Source of the DNA: Cryptomeria japonica
Taxonomy: Eukaryota; Streptophyta; Pinopsida; Cupressales; Cupressaceae
Direction: 5' to 3'
DNA: 64,000 nucleotides
NCBI RefSeq assembly: GCF_030272615.1
Contig: NW_026729338.1
Location: 1-64,000 of the forward strand
Below are positions 9,848-21,483 of this stretch, piece after piece. Numbering within the stretch: position 1 is the stretch's first letter; each line of letters opens with the position of its first letter. Below the pieces are notes generated by a model. That model worked only from the letters and a program-made list of their open reading frames with translations. It was not told the origin of the DNA and made no database searches. Made by a program: the position numbers and the translations under genes.

Positions 9848-11007
9848 TATAGCATCCTAAATTGTACTCTCTTACAATTTTGACAACATTTGGGTCCTCA
9901 CCTTAGCGTTTGTTCCCCTAGGCCTAATGAGGACATGATTCTACTGATGTGATGCAAACTTGACTTTATATTGACCTCATGCATCATTTAAATCCTTTGT
10001 CCTAGCCCCAAAATTAGGTAGGAGTAGGGCATGGTGCATTGGTCCCAAATAGGAATAGCGTATAGTTCCTTGGTCCTCCTAATTAGGACCAGACTTTGGG
10101 CCCTTTGGCCATTACAAAAATTCTGTGAGAAATCCAACCCCATGTCGGCTCATGTCATAAAATTAATATGTTTTTTGACTGGAAAGTTTAAAAGGAGATT
10201 TTCCCCTCCCATTAGATATATCCAACAATCATATTGGTTAATTAATTCAAGTGAGCAAGCAACCAGTCTTCCTTCAAGAATTGGAGCATCAATAAGGTCA
10301 AGATTCAAGCATTGGAATTGACATTCATGTTCCATGTTATTGAAGACTTCGGAAAACCCTAGTTCCATGTGAAGACAATCAAAACTTCACAAGGACGTAT
10401 ATCATTTATGTTTTCAGTCTTTATTTGACATCTCTCTCAAAAGGAGAACATTTTCATTACTGCAATTCAAATATATTTCATGGTTAACTCCAAAACTGGG
10501 GTTTGACTTAGGAAAACCTCTATTCCCAACTATTTCCCTTTCTTTCTGTGCGCAGGACACAGGTACAGAGCTACGATCTTCAGAATAAGCATTATTTATA
10601 GTAGCAAATCAATCTGCCATTAGAGTGTGAAAATTTTAGAGGACTGGGGCAACCACCACCACAGTCTCGACATTTTGGGAGCTCTTTAAAGGTATATGTT
10701 TGAATCTTCTTACATTGCTCAGATTCAACTTTGTGGCTCAATCTAATGACTATAGCTTATTGTTTATGCATTTCTACTTCAATTTCTAGCACTATTACCC
10801 TAATTTTAGCTATTCAACTTACAAAAGAGGATTTATTAATTCAGATCATCAAAAGCCCTAATCCAATCAAAATTCTTAGTCCTAATCCTTACTAGTTTGT
10901 GACTAAATCTATTGGTTGGAACCCTTTTTTGAATGTGATGGTCTCAACCAATAAAATTCTTGGTTTCTTCTTTCTATGATGGGAACCCTAATTTCATTTT
11001 ACCATTA
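9848..11007 (+). mobile_element. Gypsy LTR (left copy)
   Basis: This stretch is homologous to 41235-42340 and 42562-43788. Shared blocks include CCTAAATTGTACTC, the GGTCC...CCAGG-rich part near 10050, GGGGTTTGACTTAGG near 10500, and GATCTTCAGAATAAGCATTAT near 10580. It starts TATAG where the other copies have TGTAG. It ends near a CCATTATA that aligns with CATTACA in another copy. The ends are approximate. Confidence 0.65.
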
Positions 11008-11029
11008 TAGGTTGAGAAGTTGACATTGA

Positions 11030-11290
11030 AGAGAAAGAAGTATCCCGACCCTTAGTACATTTTATCATTGCAAGGTGGTCATCAAAATTGGGCATGTGAA
11101 CAATGCGTTGTTCATTTTCATATTGGTAATCATAAAGAAGAGGTTGTGTGTGATCTAGTATCTATGGATGTGTACCATGTTCTTTTGGGTCGACCTTGGA
11201 TCTAAGATAAAGAGGTTGTGTGTGATGGTAGAAATATTCAAAGAACACATGTTACATTGTACAAGATGGAAAGAGATTTGTTATGAATAC
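11030..11290 (+). pseudogene. Gypsy aspartic protease relic
   Basis: The translation reads HFHIGNHKEEVVCDLVSMDVYHVLLGRPWI followed by a stop, then VVCDGRN. This is the C-terminal hallmark of the plant Gypsy retropepsin domain (CD...MD..H.LLGRPW...DGR). The catalytic N-terminal part and gag are missing. It lies right after an LTR, as internal sequence of a second, mostly deleted element would. Several stops are present. Confidence 0.75.
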
Positions 11291-13195
11291 ATTGAAAGAT
11301 ATGAAAGAGGAAGTAGCAAAGCAAGTGGAAGAAAATGAGAAGACTGTAGAAGAAAAATAAAGATTCGACAAAGAGGATAGTGAAAACAAGAAAGGGAAAA
11401 TGAAAAGTTGCAGCCATATGATGGAAGTGACATCAAAAGAACATGTGGGAGTAGCCCACAGAGTTATTGATTAAATAAAAAAGCTAAGAGAAAGAAAGGA
11501 ATGGATAAAGAGAGATAAAAGGGTAGAGAAATTGGATTATGGGAGTCCTAAATTTGACAATAAAATAGATGAAGATAAAAAAAGATCTCATATTAAGAGA
11601 GGAGATAATGAAGAAAGAGAAATTATTTGAAGAAGTTTAAAAGAAGGTTGAGGAGAAAGAAATATTGAAAACATTTTATATTTATGATCCTTTTTGTGGT
11701 GTTTTGTTTGCAAATAAAAGAGGACACGTAACAAGGTGTCATGCTCATGGTATTGAAGATGTGATCCTCATGCAAGAGGATAAAGGAGGAAATGATGAAA
11801 AGAATGAGTTTGTAGTTGTAGCATATCATTGTAAATGCATGAAATAGGTAAACAATAAGGTTGCAACAAAGATAAAAGAAAGATACAAAGATATGAATGA
11901 TGTGGATGCAATAATTTGTGAAGGAAAAGTTGGGACAACAACAAAGAAGCAAGAAAACACACAAGTGAAAGGTCATTTTTTGTTGGAAGTGGGCCAACGT
12001 CCCTCACGGAGATTCACGACATGGTTTAACAACCTCCTATGGATTCTATAAGTCTAGTGGTTGTATCGGGCATTGACGGGTCGATCTTTTGGTGCAACGA
12101 CAACCCTAGCTTGTAACAAGTGGTATCAGACCTTGGTCACAGGTTTGAATCACGCAGGCCGTGACGAGTGACGCTGGGAGGGGAATTGTTGGTAGTGGGC
12201 CAATATCCGTCGCATAGATTCACGACATGGTTTAACAGCCTCCTATGGATTCTATAAGTCTAGTGGTTGTATCGGGCATTGACAGGTCGGTCTTTTGGTG
12301 CAACGACAACCCTAGCTTGTAACATTTTTTATGATATTTATGAAAACAAGTTTGATGTTAAGTTGCTTGGAAATAAATTTGATGAATTCATGGTTATGAA
12401 AATGAGTGCAAAGAATCATATTGTTGTAGAAGAAGAGAGTGAAGTTGCAGAGATAAAAAAATGTTCAAGTTGCAATAGAGTTTGTTCTTATTAAGGGGAT
12501 GGAAATAGTTAAAAATTTGGTACAACAATGTGAAGAAAAATACATGGAACACATAAAAAATGAAAAAATAAAGAGGTGGCAACAAATGACAAAGATGACA
12601 TATTACTTCAAATTGTTTAAGGAGTAGCTTGCATTGACTAGAGTTGCAATAGAAGTTACAATAGAAAATGAAGAGGTAAACTTTGAATTTTGTGAATTAT
12701 TTGGTGATTTTGATTTGCATACAAATGAAATGGTTAAAATGGAAGGATATGATGATCTTAAAAATAATGTTATAGTAGAAAAAAAGAGGGGATTATAAAG
12801 AACATTGTTAATTTTTCTAAGTTTGTTGAATATGATATTGGAGCTGATTTTTGTTTAAAATAAATGGTGGGGGAATATGGAGAAAGATGAGTGGTTAGGT
12901 GTAGATATAACTCAGGTCACAGTCTGATTTAAAACAAGATTTTTTTCAAATTTTTGACCCACATAAAGAAGAGGATGAAGGAAAAATAGGTGATGAAGAT
13001 GATGAGATGGAATGGGGGAATGAATCATGGTATATTCAAGTAAATTTGATGAGAGGTAAAAAGGTAGGAAGGATGAAGGAATGGATGTGAAGTTTTAGAA
13101 TAGGTTCAAGAAGAAGAAAATTAAAGTAAATAAGGAAAAACGGTGGATTCGGATCAAGAATGCAATTTTCAAATGTTTATGAGTTTCAACTCATG
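11291..13195 (+). other. Purine-rich, Lys/Glu-coding degenerate Gypsy internal region
   Basis: The plus strand is rich in A and G, and many short frames translate to Lys/Glu-rich peptides (for example ENEKTVEEK, KGGNDEKNEF). This fits the spacer of a decayed Gypsy element that begins with the protease relic, but no catalytic motif of RT or integrase was found. A TRIM is inserted at 11981-12324. The open frame starting at 12267 spans the TRIM border and is not a gene. Confidence 0.4.
11976..12329 (+). mobile_element. Complete TRIM with 5-bp target-site duplication
   Basis: TTTTT (11976-11980 and 12325-12329) flanks a 344-bp element. Two direct LTRs of exactly 138 bp (11981-12118 and 12187-12324) each start TGTTGG and end GTAACA. 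The 68-bp interior opens with the primer binding site TGGTATCAGACC (12121-12132), one mismatch from the complement of the initiator-tRNA-Met 3' end. It closes with the purine tract GGGAGGGGAAT (12176-12186). There is no coding capacity. The LTRs differ at about ten positions by eye, so the insertion is old. This is a terminal-repeat retrotransposon in miniature, mobilised in trans. Confidence 0.93.
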
Positions 13196-16160
13196 GAACT
13201 TTTCTTCTTACCGCCAGTCTTTGATGTAGAAGCATCCAAGGGTGTATGGAAATCTTGAATCACCAAAATTTATTTTATTTTATTTTATGTTACTTTTTCT
13301 TTGTTATTTTCAGCTACATGCAATTTTCAGGCACTTGATTTAGGAACACTCTAAGTATAAGAAAATGTGTTCATTCATTGGGTTGGGTAATGTTTGGTAT
13401 TAATTTTTTAGAAAGGTAGAAAATAGGGTTGAATTATTGTTATTACTATTTTATTTATTGTTTTGAACTTTGCAGCTTGGTGATTTTTAACATGTTGATT
13501 TTTATGTGCTAAGAGAGTGTTCCCACATCCCACCTATTTGGGAGTTCAATTGCACAATAGAGGATTTATTGGAATGATTAGAGGAACATTTATGCAACCA
13601 AGTAGTTCAAAATTGAATTTAATTGGGGAGTTACATTTTTAGAATTGACATATTACAAGAAGTGGATGCCACGAAGATTATAATCTTATTTTGACATTAA
13701 TATTTCATATTTTTAGTGAATAAATTATTTTTGTTGATAATTTGCAAGGTTTTGAGAAAATAGATTAAATAAAATTTGTCTGAAGCTAGTTGTAAAATGT
13801 GGAGTTTTATGAGTTTTATGAGATTTGACTAAAAAATAGAATAGTTTTGATGGCTGAAAAATAGTGATATACTTGTAAAAGATTTTTCATTGTACAAGTT
13901 ATTTAAAAAAAGACTTTCATTAAATGGTCCAAAACATAATTTGAACGTATTTTCAAAGTTCTTTAACATAGATTTGTGGGTTCATTTCATTGACATTAAA
14001 TTTTCATTTCATTTCAAAGTAAAATGTAAGATTTAAGATCAATAATCCTTTGGAGACTTGGTCTTTGAGTTGCATCAAGATAAGCTTGGCTATATTTCTA
14101 GTGCAAGTAGCTAGTTGTTTTGGGTGTTTAATTTTTTATTAGTAAATTTTCGCTTTCTCCATTTTTGACATGTTTTTCTTGTATTTATGTCTTTGTAGTG
14201 AAACACTAGCATATTTTACAAGATCTTCCTTTTTTTAAGCCATTTTTTTTGTAATAATATAGAAATTGAAAGATTAATATAATACATCTATAAAACCACT
14301 TTTTGTAATAATGTATACTTATGATAATTAATAAAACACAATCTCTAAATACCCTTTAGTTTTTATGGATTGAAATGTTTAAATAAAAAATAATAACTTA
14401 AAACATATTTTAATTACAAGTATTGAATAAAAATATACATAGATAAACTTAAATAATTTTAATATATTTTATTTAATAGCAATTTTTTTTTTACTTTCAT
14501 TGATGTAATACTTTAAATATTTTAATCTTAAAATAATAATTTATTTTACTTTTATTTTTTATTTTTCTATTACTAAATATTTTATATTTATATTTTATTC
14601 TTAATTTTTGATATTTTATTTTATTAGCTAATAGACTATTTAGTGTGTGCATTGCTTAATAAAAGTAAGTATTTCTATATTAAGATTCCAATCAATTTCA
14701 AATAATTCCATGTATAAAGCTTTCATTCACATTTAAATAATTTTAGTCCATTCTATTATTTTTTCATAGATAAACATGTAAACAATTCTTAAAAATAATA
14801 AAATGAACTTAAGAAAAATGAAACATTCTATTGAGCAATTTTAGTACAAAGAAAATATATTATATATTTGATAATATGCTTTCAAAAATAACTATTATTT
14901 AGCACTTAATGTTAGTTGTATTGATTTTATTATTTTAGAGCTAAATATTGTAACTTTAATAGAAAAAATGAAAATATAAAATTAAATTTAAACATTGAAT
15001 GTTTATAAAATAAATATTAATGATTAGTTATTAAGTTAATAGAAAATATATATATTAATAATAAATTTTAATTATAAAATATCTGAAAATTTCTATTTTT
15101 AAACTTAATTATATATATATTTAATAATATATAGAATGAGCTTAGAGATATCTTTTCAAGGTATTTCATGTTAATGTGGTCAACTGATTTAGAATAGACA
15201 CGGGGACAATATACTATTAATAAATATATGTAAACTAGTAGAAAAAAATTTCATTAGAAAAAATATAAAAAAATACGATAAATAGTCAACAGACTGAAGG
15301 AATATATATATATATATATGATTAAATATTAAGGAATTATTTTTTTTAAAACATTTTACAATATTTTCTAATTACTACCATTTTTATTCATTGTAAGAAC
15401 ACATGATTACAGTGGCCGTTTCTTTTCATTGTGCAGAACGAATAATTACAGTGGCCGTTTCTATATTCTGTAAAAATGGAACATATGATTACAGTCGAAA
15501 CTGAAAAGAATGGTTGCACATATACAAGCTTTCATTCTTCTATAAAATATATATGTCGCTCTAATGGCAGTACCCTATAATTTATATGAAAGTATTTTTT
15601 AACTACACATTTTGAATTTTGTTATTAGAAGGTACTCTGTTTGTCACACATTTTGTATAATAAATGAATGTTATATATTATTGTTATAAAATATAAATTC
15701 ATAAAATTAAATAATATTGTAGTACAAATTAATTGAAAAGAAAAAAATGAAGATGATAAAAGAAAAATATCTATGAAATAAAAAATCAGTATTCTAAATA
15801 ATTAAAATCATAATCAAATCTTACTGAATGTAAGATTCTGACATCATAAAAAATGAGATTGGGATGGAGGTTTTTAATCAAAGAGCACGTCAGTATTCTA
15901 AATAATTAAAACCATGATCAAATCTTGCTAAGTTTTCAGATTCCTACATCATAAGAAATGAGGCTGGGAACTATCTCACACACAATTTTGAAGAATAAAT
16001 ACTCCTGAATCGTTACAATCCAACAATAAACATCATCATCCAAGAACTACAATGTAACAAGGTTTTTAATTGTAGAAACAATTCCAAAACCAAAGAGAAG
16101 AAAACACAGGCTATCAGCAATTTTAAGACACAAATGATTTATGTAAATACGAAAAAAATT
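13196..16160. other. AT-rich intergenic DNA, no gene
   Basis: No supported coding region is present; both strands are dense in stops. Small structures: an AT dinucleotide run near 15302-15320; three units spaced 39-43 bp carrying ATTACAGT (the first two continuing GGCCGTTTC) between about 15384 and 15500; and a 104-bp tandem duplication starting CAGTATTCTAAATAATTAAAA at 15787 and 15891. Confidence 0.6.
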
Positions 16161-16168
16161 CTCAAATC

Positions 16169-16615
16169 TCATCCATCAACAAGCTTTACAAGTGATAAAT
16201 CAATATCCTTGTAAGAAGAAACAGTTTTTTCATCTTCTAGTACTACGTTGTCGAATACCAGGGATTTTTTCATATAAGATGGTATTCGAAGCCTGTCTTT
16301 GATTTTGGTTATGGTAGTTGCAACGCTCTGAGATTCGTCAACCTCTAGAAGAAGAGATCCATTCTGGTGCTTTATAAGTATCTGCATTTCACCTCTCTCG
16401 ATCCAAGCCAAGCTGATACATTGATTATGTTTAATATTGTAATGCTTGAGAGTGTTTTCATTCTGTAAGCGAACGCCCATTTTCATCAAACGTTGCTGAG
16501 AAGAGGGAATACCTTCTTTCTCTTCAATCTTTGCTTTCAAACTCTCCACCGTTTCAGTGCTTTCCACCTCCAAACGGTACATGCTCCTGTTGGCTCTTCT
16601 CACCCTTATCTCCAT
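16169..16615 (-). CDS. Tandem ubiquitin-like domain protein
   Basis: An intact 148-codon ORF encodes two ubiquitin-fold domains. The start is the ATG at 16615 (MEIRVRR); the in-frame extension upstream only has a TTG. Domain 1 (residues 1-75) aligns with ubiquitin without gaps. Lys27, Lys29, Lys33 and the EGIP and QQRL motifs are kept. Lys6, Lys11, Lys48 and Lys63 are replaced by Arg, Ser, Val and His, and Ile44 by Met. Domain 2 (from MQILIKHQNG) is more diverged and ends KLVDG, with no terminal Gly-Gly, so it is unlikely to be conjugated. A scaffold or shuttle-like role is an inference. It is the only intact non-transposon gene in the window. An A/T-rich TATA-like element (CTATTTATT) lies about 100 bases upstream. 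Confidence 0.7.
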   Translation of the reverse strand: MEIRVRRANRSMYRLEVESTETVESLKAKIEEKEGIPSSQQRLMKMGVRLQNENTLKHYNIKHNQCISLAWIERGEMQILIKHQNGSLLLEVDESQSVATTITKIKDRLRIPSYMKKSLVFDNVVLEDEKTVSSYKDIDLSLVKLVDG

Positions 16616-16746
16616 GCTTATTGCCAGTATCAAACCAGATGGAGGAAGAGAAGGACGTTACTTCAACAAGATGGAAGAGCCTGGCTGATTTGAGCCTCAC
16701 AAGGAGAGAATAAATAGGGTTTTTTTCTTTTTCGCCTCCTCTACGG

Positions 16747-17960
16747 GAGAATAGGAAAAGCCACATGTTGGTATTCCAAAAGTTGTATATAAAAAATGCT
16801 TAGGGGTGAAGTTTTTTATTTTTGGTTTTGTGGTATATTATGGAGTTGAGAAATTAATTCTTAAATAAGAATGTCCCAAGCCATACAGGACAAAAAGTTA
16901 GTAAGGAATTTTTAGTTGGTATGATTTTGTAAGTATATTTATGATATCTATAATTTATAAGATGGGGGTTACAAAATGGATTCTATTTTGATCAAGCATG
17001 GAGTTCTATTATATTGGAGTACTTTGACCATGGGATAAGATGAGGGTTACAAAATGGATTCTATTTTGATTGAGCATGGAGTTCTATTATATTGGAGTAC
17101 TTTGACCATGGGTTTGGGTGTCCCTTTTGAATCTATAGTATTAATGTAGGGTCTTAAAAAATAATTGGTGGTTTCTTAAGTTTTTATGTTTATATTGAGG
17201 TTTTAGCTTTGGTGGTTTCTTAGGTTTTTATGTTTATATATTGAGGCTTTAGCTTAGAAGTTCGACATTGATTATAGATAATAATAAAAGTGTTATAGGA
17301 ACTCCAATATTGAATTATTTATTAACATATTGTTGGAGTGTTGATATAAATAAAATATTACATAAAAACTTATTGACAAATAGAATCTATATTAGTGAAT
17401 AATCAAAATAAGTATTTTTTTAAAATTTTTTTAAAAAAGTAAATACTTATTATGATACTGATTTACTTTCTCTAAATGAGAATAGGAAGAGCTCCATGTG
17501 GGTATTCCAAAAGTTATATTAAACAATGATATTAGTCTAAGGATGAAGTTTAAATTTTTAAAACAACTTTTGAGACAATATCACAAGAACTTAAATAAAA
17601 TGTTTTTCTTGAAAAATCATAAAATAAAAAATTAATGTCTTTCATTAATAATTATGAGAAATAAGATGTCCCAATTCATAGATAAAGCATCTAAGATTAC
17701 CTAATTTGAGCACAAATGAGAATTGAATTATATTACATGACTTTGACCATAGTTTTGGATGTCCATTTTAACTCCATAATATTAATCTTTGGTCATAGGA
17801 AACAATTTGTGGTTTTCTAGGTTTCTATGCTTATATATTAAAGCTTTGATATAGAGGTCTGACATTCATTTTAGATAATAATATAGATTTAATACCAACT
17901 TTAATGTTGGATTATTTATTATTGAAATGTTGATATAAATAATAATATATCATTTGTAAA
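16747..17960. repeat. Duplicated upstream region of the ubiquitin-like gene
   Basis: Sequence from about 16747 recurs, diverged, from about 17478 (shared GAGAATAGGAA, GGTATTCCAAAAGTT and later the TTTATGTTTATATATTGAGG-like block). The period is about 731 bp. Inside the first unit are a near-identical 78-bp tandem pair (16961-17038 and 17039-17116, shared GTTACAAAATGGATTC) and a pair of about 50 bp near 17166-17254. Confidence 0.7.
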
Positions 17961-18470
17961 GATTATTTCATTATATTTGAATGTATATCAATATACATTT
18001 ATATATATTTAATATGCAATAAATATATATAATTATACAATTTACATATCAAATATATATGATAAGCAAATTGATATCTTAACAGAATTCCTAATATTCT
18101 AAAAAGATAAATAATCAACTTACTAACTAAAACATTCTAGACATAAAACAGGCAAGCTCACCAATTTACATTTGAACCTATTTCAAATATAATTCAATTT
18201 AGAAAATGCACCAGGATCCTCAACCCCCCTTGTCATGTTGGTATGTTAATTTTTTATTTTTTTTCATGATATAAAAATTAGATTTCTAGAATGAAGTTAG
18301 TTGTTAACTGTAGTTGTACATTTTTTCAATTTTTAATTGACATTTAATGTGTCAAAGACTTATATATATTGAAGTGAATATGTAATGAATTTTTGTTTTT
18401 GATCTGTGCAGATGAATTTTTTTTGTAATTCAATTGAATGTATAGAAAATTTACTTTTGAACAACGTATT
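17961..18470. other. AT-rich spacer, no gene
   Basis: TATA-dinucleotide-rich DNA with no coding signal. Confidence 0.5.
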
Positions 18471-18474
18471 CCTA

Positions 18475-18800
18475 TTTATTTAATTGTCTTCTTGCCAGCG
18501 TCCTCCCTGCCTGTACCGCAGTGGGAGCTTTGGAACATGCTATGCACACCCATTGTGAGATGTTGTTCCAACTGGCCTGGTAGACATGTTTACAAGCTGT
18601 GGAAACACAAACAACGCACACGAACTGTTTGACAATATGCCTCAATGAAATTTGGTCTCATGGAATTCGATGATTGCTGGATATGGATAAAATGGATTTG
18701 TGGACAAAGATTTAGAAACTTCCGAAGTAAATGAAATTTATAGCTGGAAAGCTAGCATTCTCCTCGCCTGTCCCAAAATATGAGCTTTGGCAGCATAAAT
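18475..18800 (+). pseudogene. PPR protein relic
   Basis: Across two frames the translation shows SVLPACTAVGALEHAMHTH, then VDMFTSCGNTNNAHELFDNMPQ, NLVSWNSMIAGYG and NGFVDKDLE. This is the typical run of plant pentatricopeptide motifs of PLS type (VDMY..CG...A..LFD.MP..N.VSWN.MI.GY..NG). In-frame stops occur as TGA after MPQ, where Arg is usual, and TAA after GYG, where Gln is usual. One frameshift lies near 18570. These proteins bind organellar RNA. This piece covers about two to three motifs and cannot be functional. Confidence 0.8.
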
Positions 18801-19329
18801 CTATTTCTTATGAAACTGAAACTGAAACTTGTCTTAATGTCATCCTCTTTTTTTTGTTTCTCTTAATTAGCTCTTTAGACTTTCTCATCACGATATCATG
18901 TTCCCTCTTCAAATGTTGTTTATTTTTTTAATTCTCTCACGATATGCTTCTATTAATCTAATCCCAAGTTTTTTCCTTCAAGTTTATACATGATCATCTT
19001 CTTCTCGTTTTTTTTTGTTTTTTTTTTGTTTTCTATTATTTTTCAATTTTCCTTTTGTCAATGAGAATTTTTCTATTTTCTATTTTCTATATGATTTTTT
19101 ACATTGTCTAATTTAGCATCATAGATTAAATTTAGACAATACGATTATTAACTTTTGATCATAGTATCAACATATTCTTATAGAACTATTAAATTAGAGA
19201 AAAGAAAATATCAAATGATTTATCACACTCTTATCCATGCAGTCATAAGACTGCACATTTGACTATATTTATCAAATAATTAAAAATAAAAAAGTTTTTG
19301 TTTTCTTATTTTATCACCACCAAAATCAC
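18801..19329. other. T-rich spacer, no gene
   Basis: It contains poly(T)/TTTC-rich tracts near 19003-19090 and no coding signal. Confidence 0.45.
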
Positions 19330-19570
19330 ATGTAGACTTTCCTCTTTTTTCCCTTCTACACTCATTAGCATAATGCCCTAGTTTACAATAGTTATAATAT
19401 TTTGTTCTTGGCCTTTTGATCTTCCTCTTTCTTCATTGCCTCTATTCTTTTTTTTTTGGGTCGATTTCAATGCCTCTATTATTATTACGGTAACTTCCGC
19501 TACCACCTCCTTCCCAATACTTATCATGGTAACCCACATGGAGGGTCCTACATCTTGAATTTATACCACT
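19330..19570 (-). pseudogene. Copia gag zinc-knuckle fragment
   Basis: Minus-strand translation gives a Gly/Arg/Asn-rich stretch (YWEGGGSGSYRNNNRG) and, in another frame, YYNYCKLGHYANECR. This is the CCHC nucleic-acid-binding knuckle of Copia Gag with its first Cys changed to Tyr (TGT to TAT). Frames are shifted between the two parts. No neighbouring LTR could be tied to it. Confidence 0.6.
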
Positions 19571-19732
19571 AGTGTATATTGTTAAGTGGTCTTATTCTTT
19601 CGCTTAATTGAAGTTCCCAATGGACATGCACATTAGATATACATTAAATTATCTTATAGCTAAAACCTATGCTCTATCCATACCCGTATTAAAAAAATTA
19701 TCCCCTACTCAATCTATGGATAATTGGTTTTG

Positions 19733-20892
19733 ATGCAGTCAAGGGAGGGAGGTCCAATGAAGGGCAACCCCACCTTGCAACCTAAAACATAAACACCATG
19801 AAAGATACCAGTAATTAGTTGACACAACACAAGGTATAATTGGGGAAAACAAAAAAAAGAGAAATCCTTATAATAATTTAATGAAAATTACATATGCCCT
19901 CAGGCTTTACAGATGCTAGGTTGCAGCCCAGGATAACAAAATAGTTCAAACAACTTAATTTCCTGATCCAGTAGATCATCTGCCTTTGACTTTGTCCTCT
20001 GTTATGTCTTCTGATCTGAACCTTGGTCTGCTAGACCAAAATACCTCAATACCTTCTAAATCTACATCTTTTATGTTTCTTATGAATTCTGAATAAGTTT
20101 AAGACTAGAGTCTCTAGATGCTAAATCCAGTTCCGGGGCTCTAAATTCATAAATATGAAGAAACACAACAATCTATAAGGTCACCTCCTTGGTAATCAGC
20201 AACTCCACGATCAACTGCTCCAACCCGAATGATTTCCCGAATGCCCCTACATCAGACTCTCGGGGTTAACTAAAAAGTGATTCCCATCAATTTGATTTGC
20301 AACATACCACAATCAATGCTATCTCTAGAATTTGGTTTGGCGATCTATTCATAGGTACTTGCAACTGCCTCAGCTTCAACGGTGTGACTACAAGTCTAAT
20401 TGCCTCTCCTTGGCGATCTATTGCACAAACTTGCAGCCTGCCTCAATCAGTGATCTGTTCAAGATAACCTACCAACTACCTCAAGTTCTTGCTTCTCGGT
20501 TCGACGACCTACTCGCAAGCCTGGTACTGCCTCAATGTTCAACAATCTATACAAGTCTTCAAGATGCCTCAAGTTTTCTTCTTTCGACAGGTTCACAACA
20601 AGCTTTGTGCTATAATACCACCCGATGTAGTCAAGGTATGGAGGTCCAATGAAGGGCAACCCCACCTTGCAACCTAAAACATAAGCACCATGAAAGATAT
20701 TGGTAACCGGTTGACACAACACAAGGTATAACTAGTGAAAATAGAAAAAGAGAAATCCTTATAATAATTTAATGAGTTGCATATACCCTCAAGCTTTACA
20801 GATGTCAGGCCGCAACCAGGATAACAAAATGATTCATACAACTTAATTTCCTGATCCAGTAGATCATCTACCTTCGACTCTTTCCTCTTCTT
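19733..20892. repeat. Direct repeat pair of about 265 bp around a degenerate minisatellite
   Basis: 19733-19998 and 20627-20892 are direct repeats (shared AGGTCCAATGAAGGGCAACC, GAAATCCTTATAATAATTTA, CCTGATCCAGTAGATCATCT), 894 bp apart. Between them, 20330-20570 holds about five degenerate units of 40-70 bp built on GATCTATTC...CTTGCA...CTGCCTCAA. The pair may be LTRs of a small unknown element or a local duplication. No primer site or purine tract was recognised. Confidence 0.65.
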
Positions 20893-21483
20893 TGTTTGTT
20901 GGTTCATAATAATCAAAGAACGTTAATCATATTATTTTCCCCTTGAACTAACTGGTTGCATGTGAAAAATGCAAAGAATTGGTGAACACAAAAAATTATA
21001 TGTAAAATATATGAGCATGTTAGCACAATTAAAATGTAGTAATATCATAAATAAATAAAAATTGGTCATAATTCTACACTAGTAATTTCTATTTTTGTTA
21101 GCATTCTTGGAAATTAGATTGTGTGAAATAGGCAATCATGTTTGATGATCCACAAAATTTGTAGTGGTCACTAAAATCAAACTATTAATGTCCCCATGCA
21201 TATTCCACTCAAACTAATATGTTTCAATTCCCTTTTCTTCTAAAGTGTATAAAAATACATGGTTGAATTTGGATGGGATGTGATGAATGACAATAAGTGA
21301 GTAGAGAAAATTTTTAATTTTATCCATACTGAACATAGAAACAACCAAGAAAACATCACACACAAAGGAAATTCAAAACCTTTTCTCCTCATAAAAACTA
21401 AGGTACAAATTCACTCTATGATAATATTCGAGGGACCTTCTTGGATTAAACAAAATTAATTTGATAATGTATATAATTACATC
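20893..21483. other. AT-rich spacer, no gene
   Basis: No coding or structural signal was seen. Confidence 0.45.

Larger units (their letters stand above)
1..13195. repeat. Left copy of 13.2-kb near-identical direct repeat
   Basis: Every base from 1 to 13195 has a counterpart exactly 50805 bases further on. No indel was seen, even at homopolymers and the TTAA microsatellite. Six substitutions were found by eye, at 444, 836, 1654, 3019, 5593 and 6459; five are transitions. The window starts inside a Copia reading frame, so the left edge here is a window cut and not a biological end. The base following 13195 has no counterpart because the window ends there. A tandem segmental duplication, a 50.8-kb circular intermediate, or an assembly duplication could each give this. 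Confidence 0.97.

Noticed and set aside
12121-12160. tRNA-like word TGGTATCAGACC and GGTTTGAATC
   Set aside because: It is the primer binding site region of the TRIM; no cloverleaf can be formed around it.
12267-12494. Open frame with a CSSCNRVC cysteine pattern
   Set aside because: It starts inside the TRIM LTR and crosses its border, so it is a chance frame.
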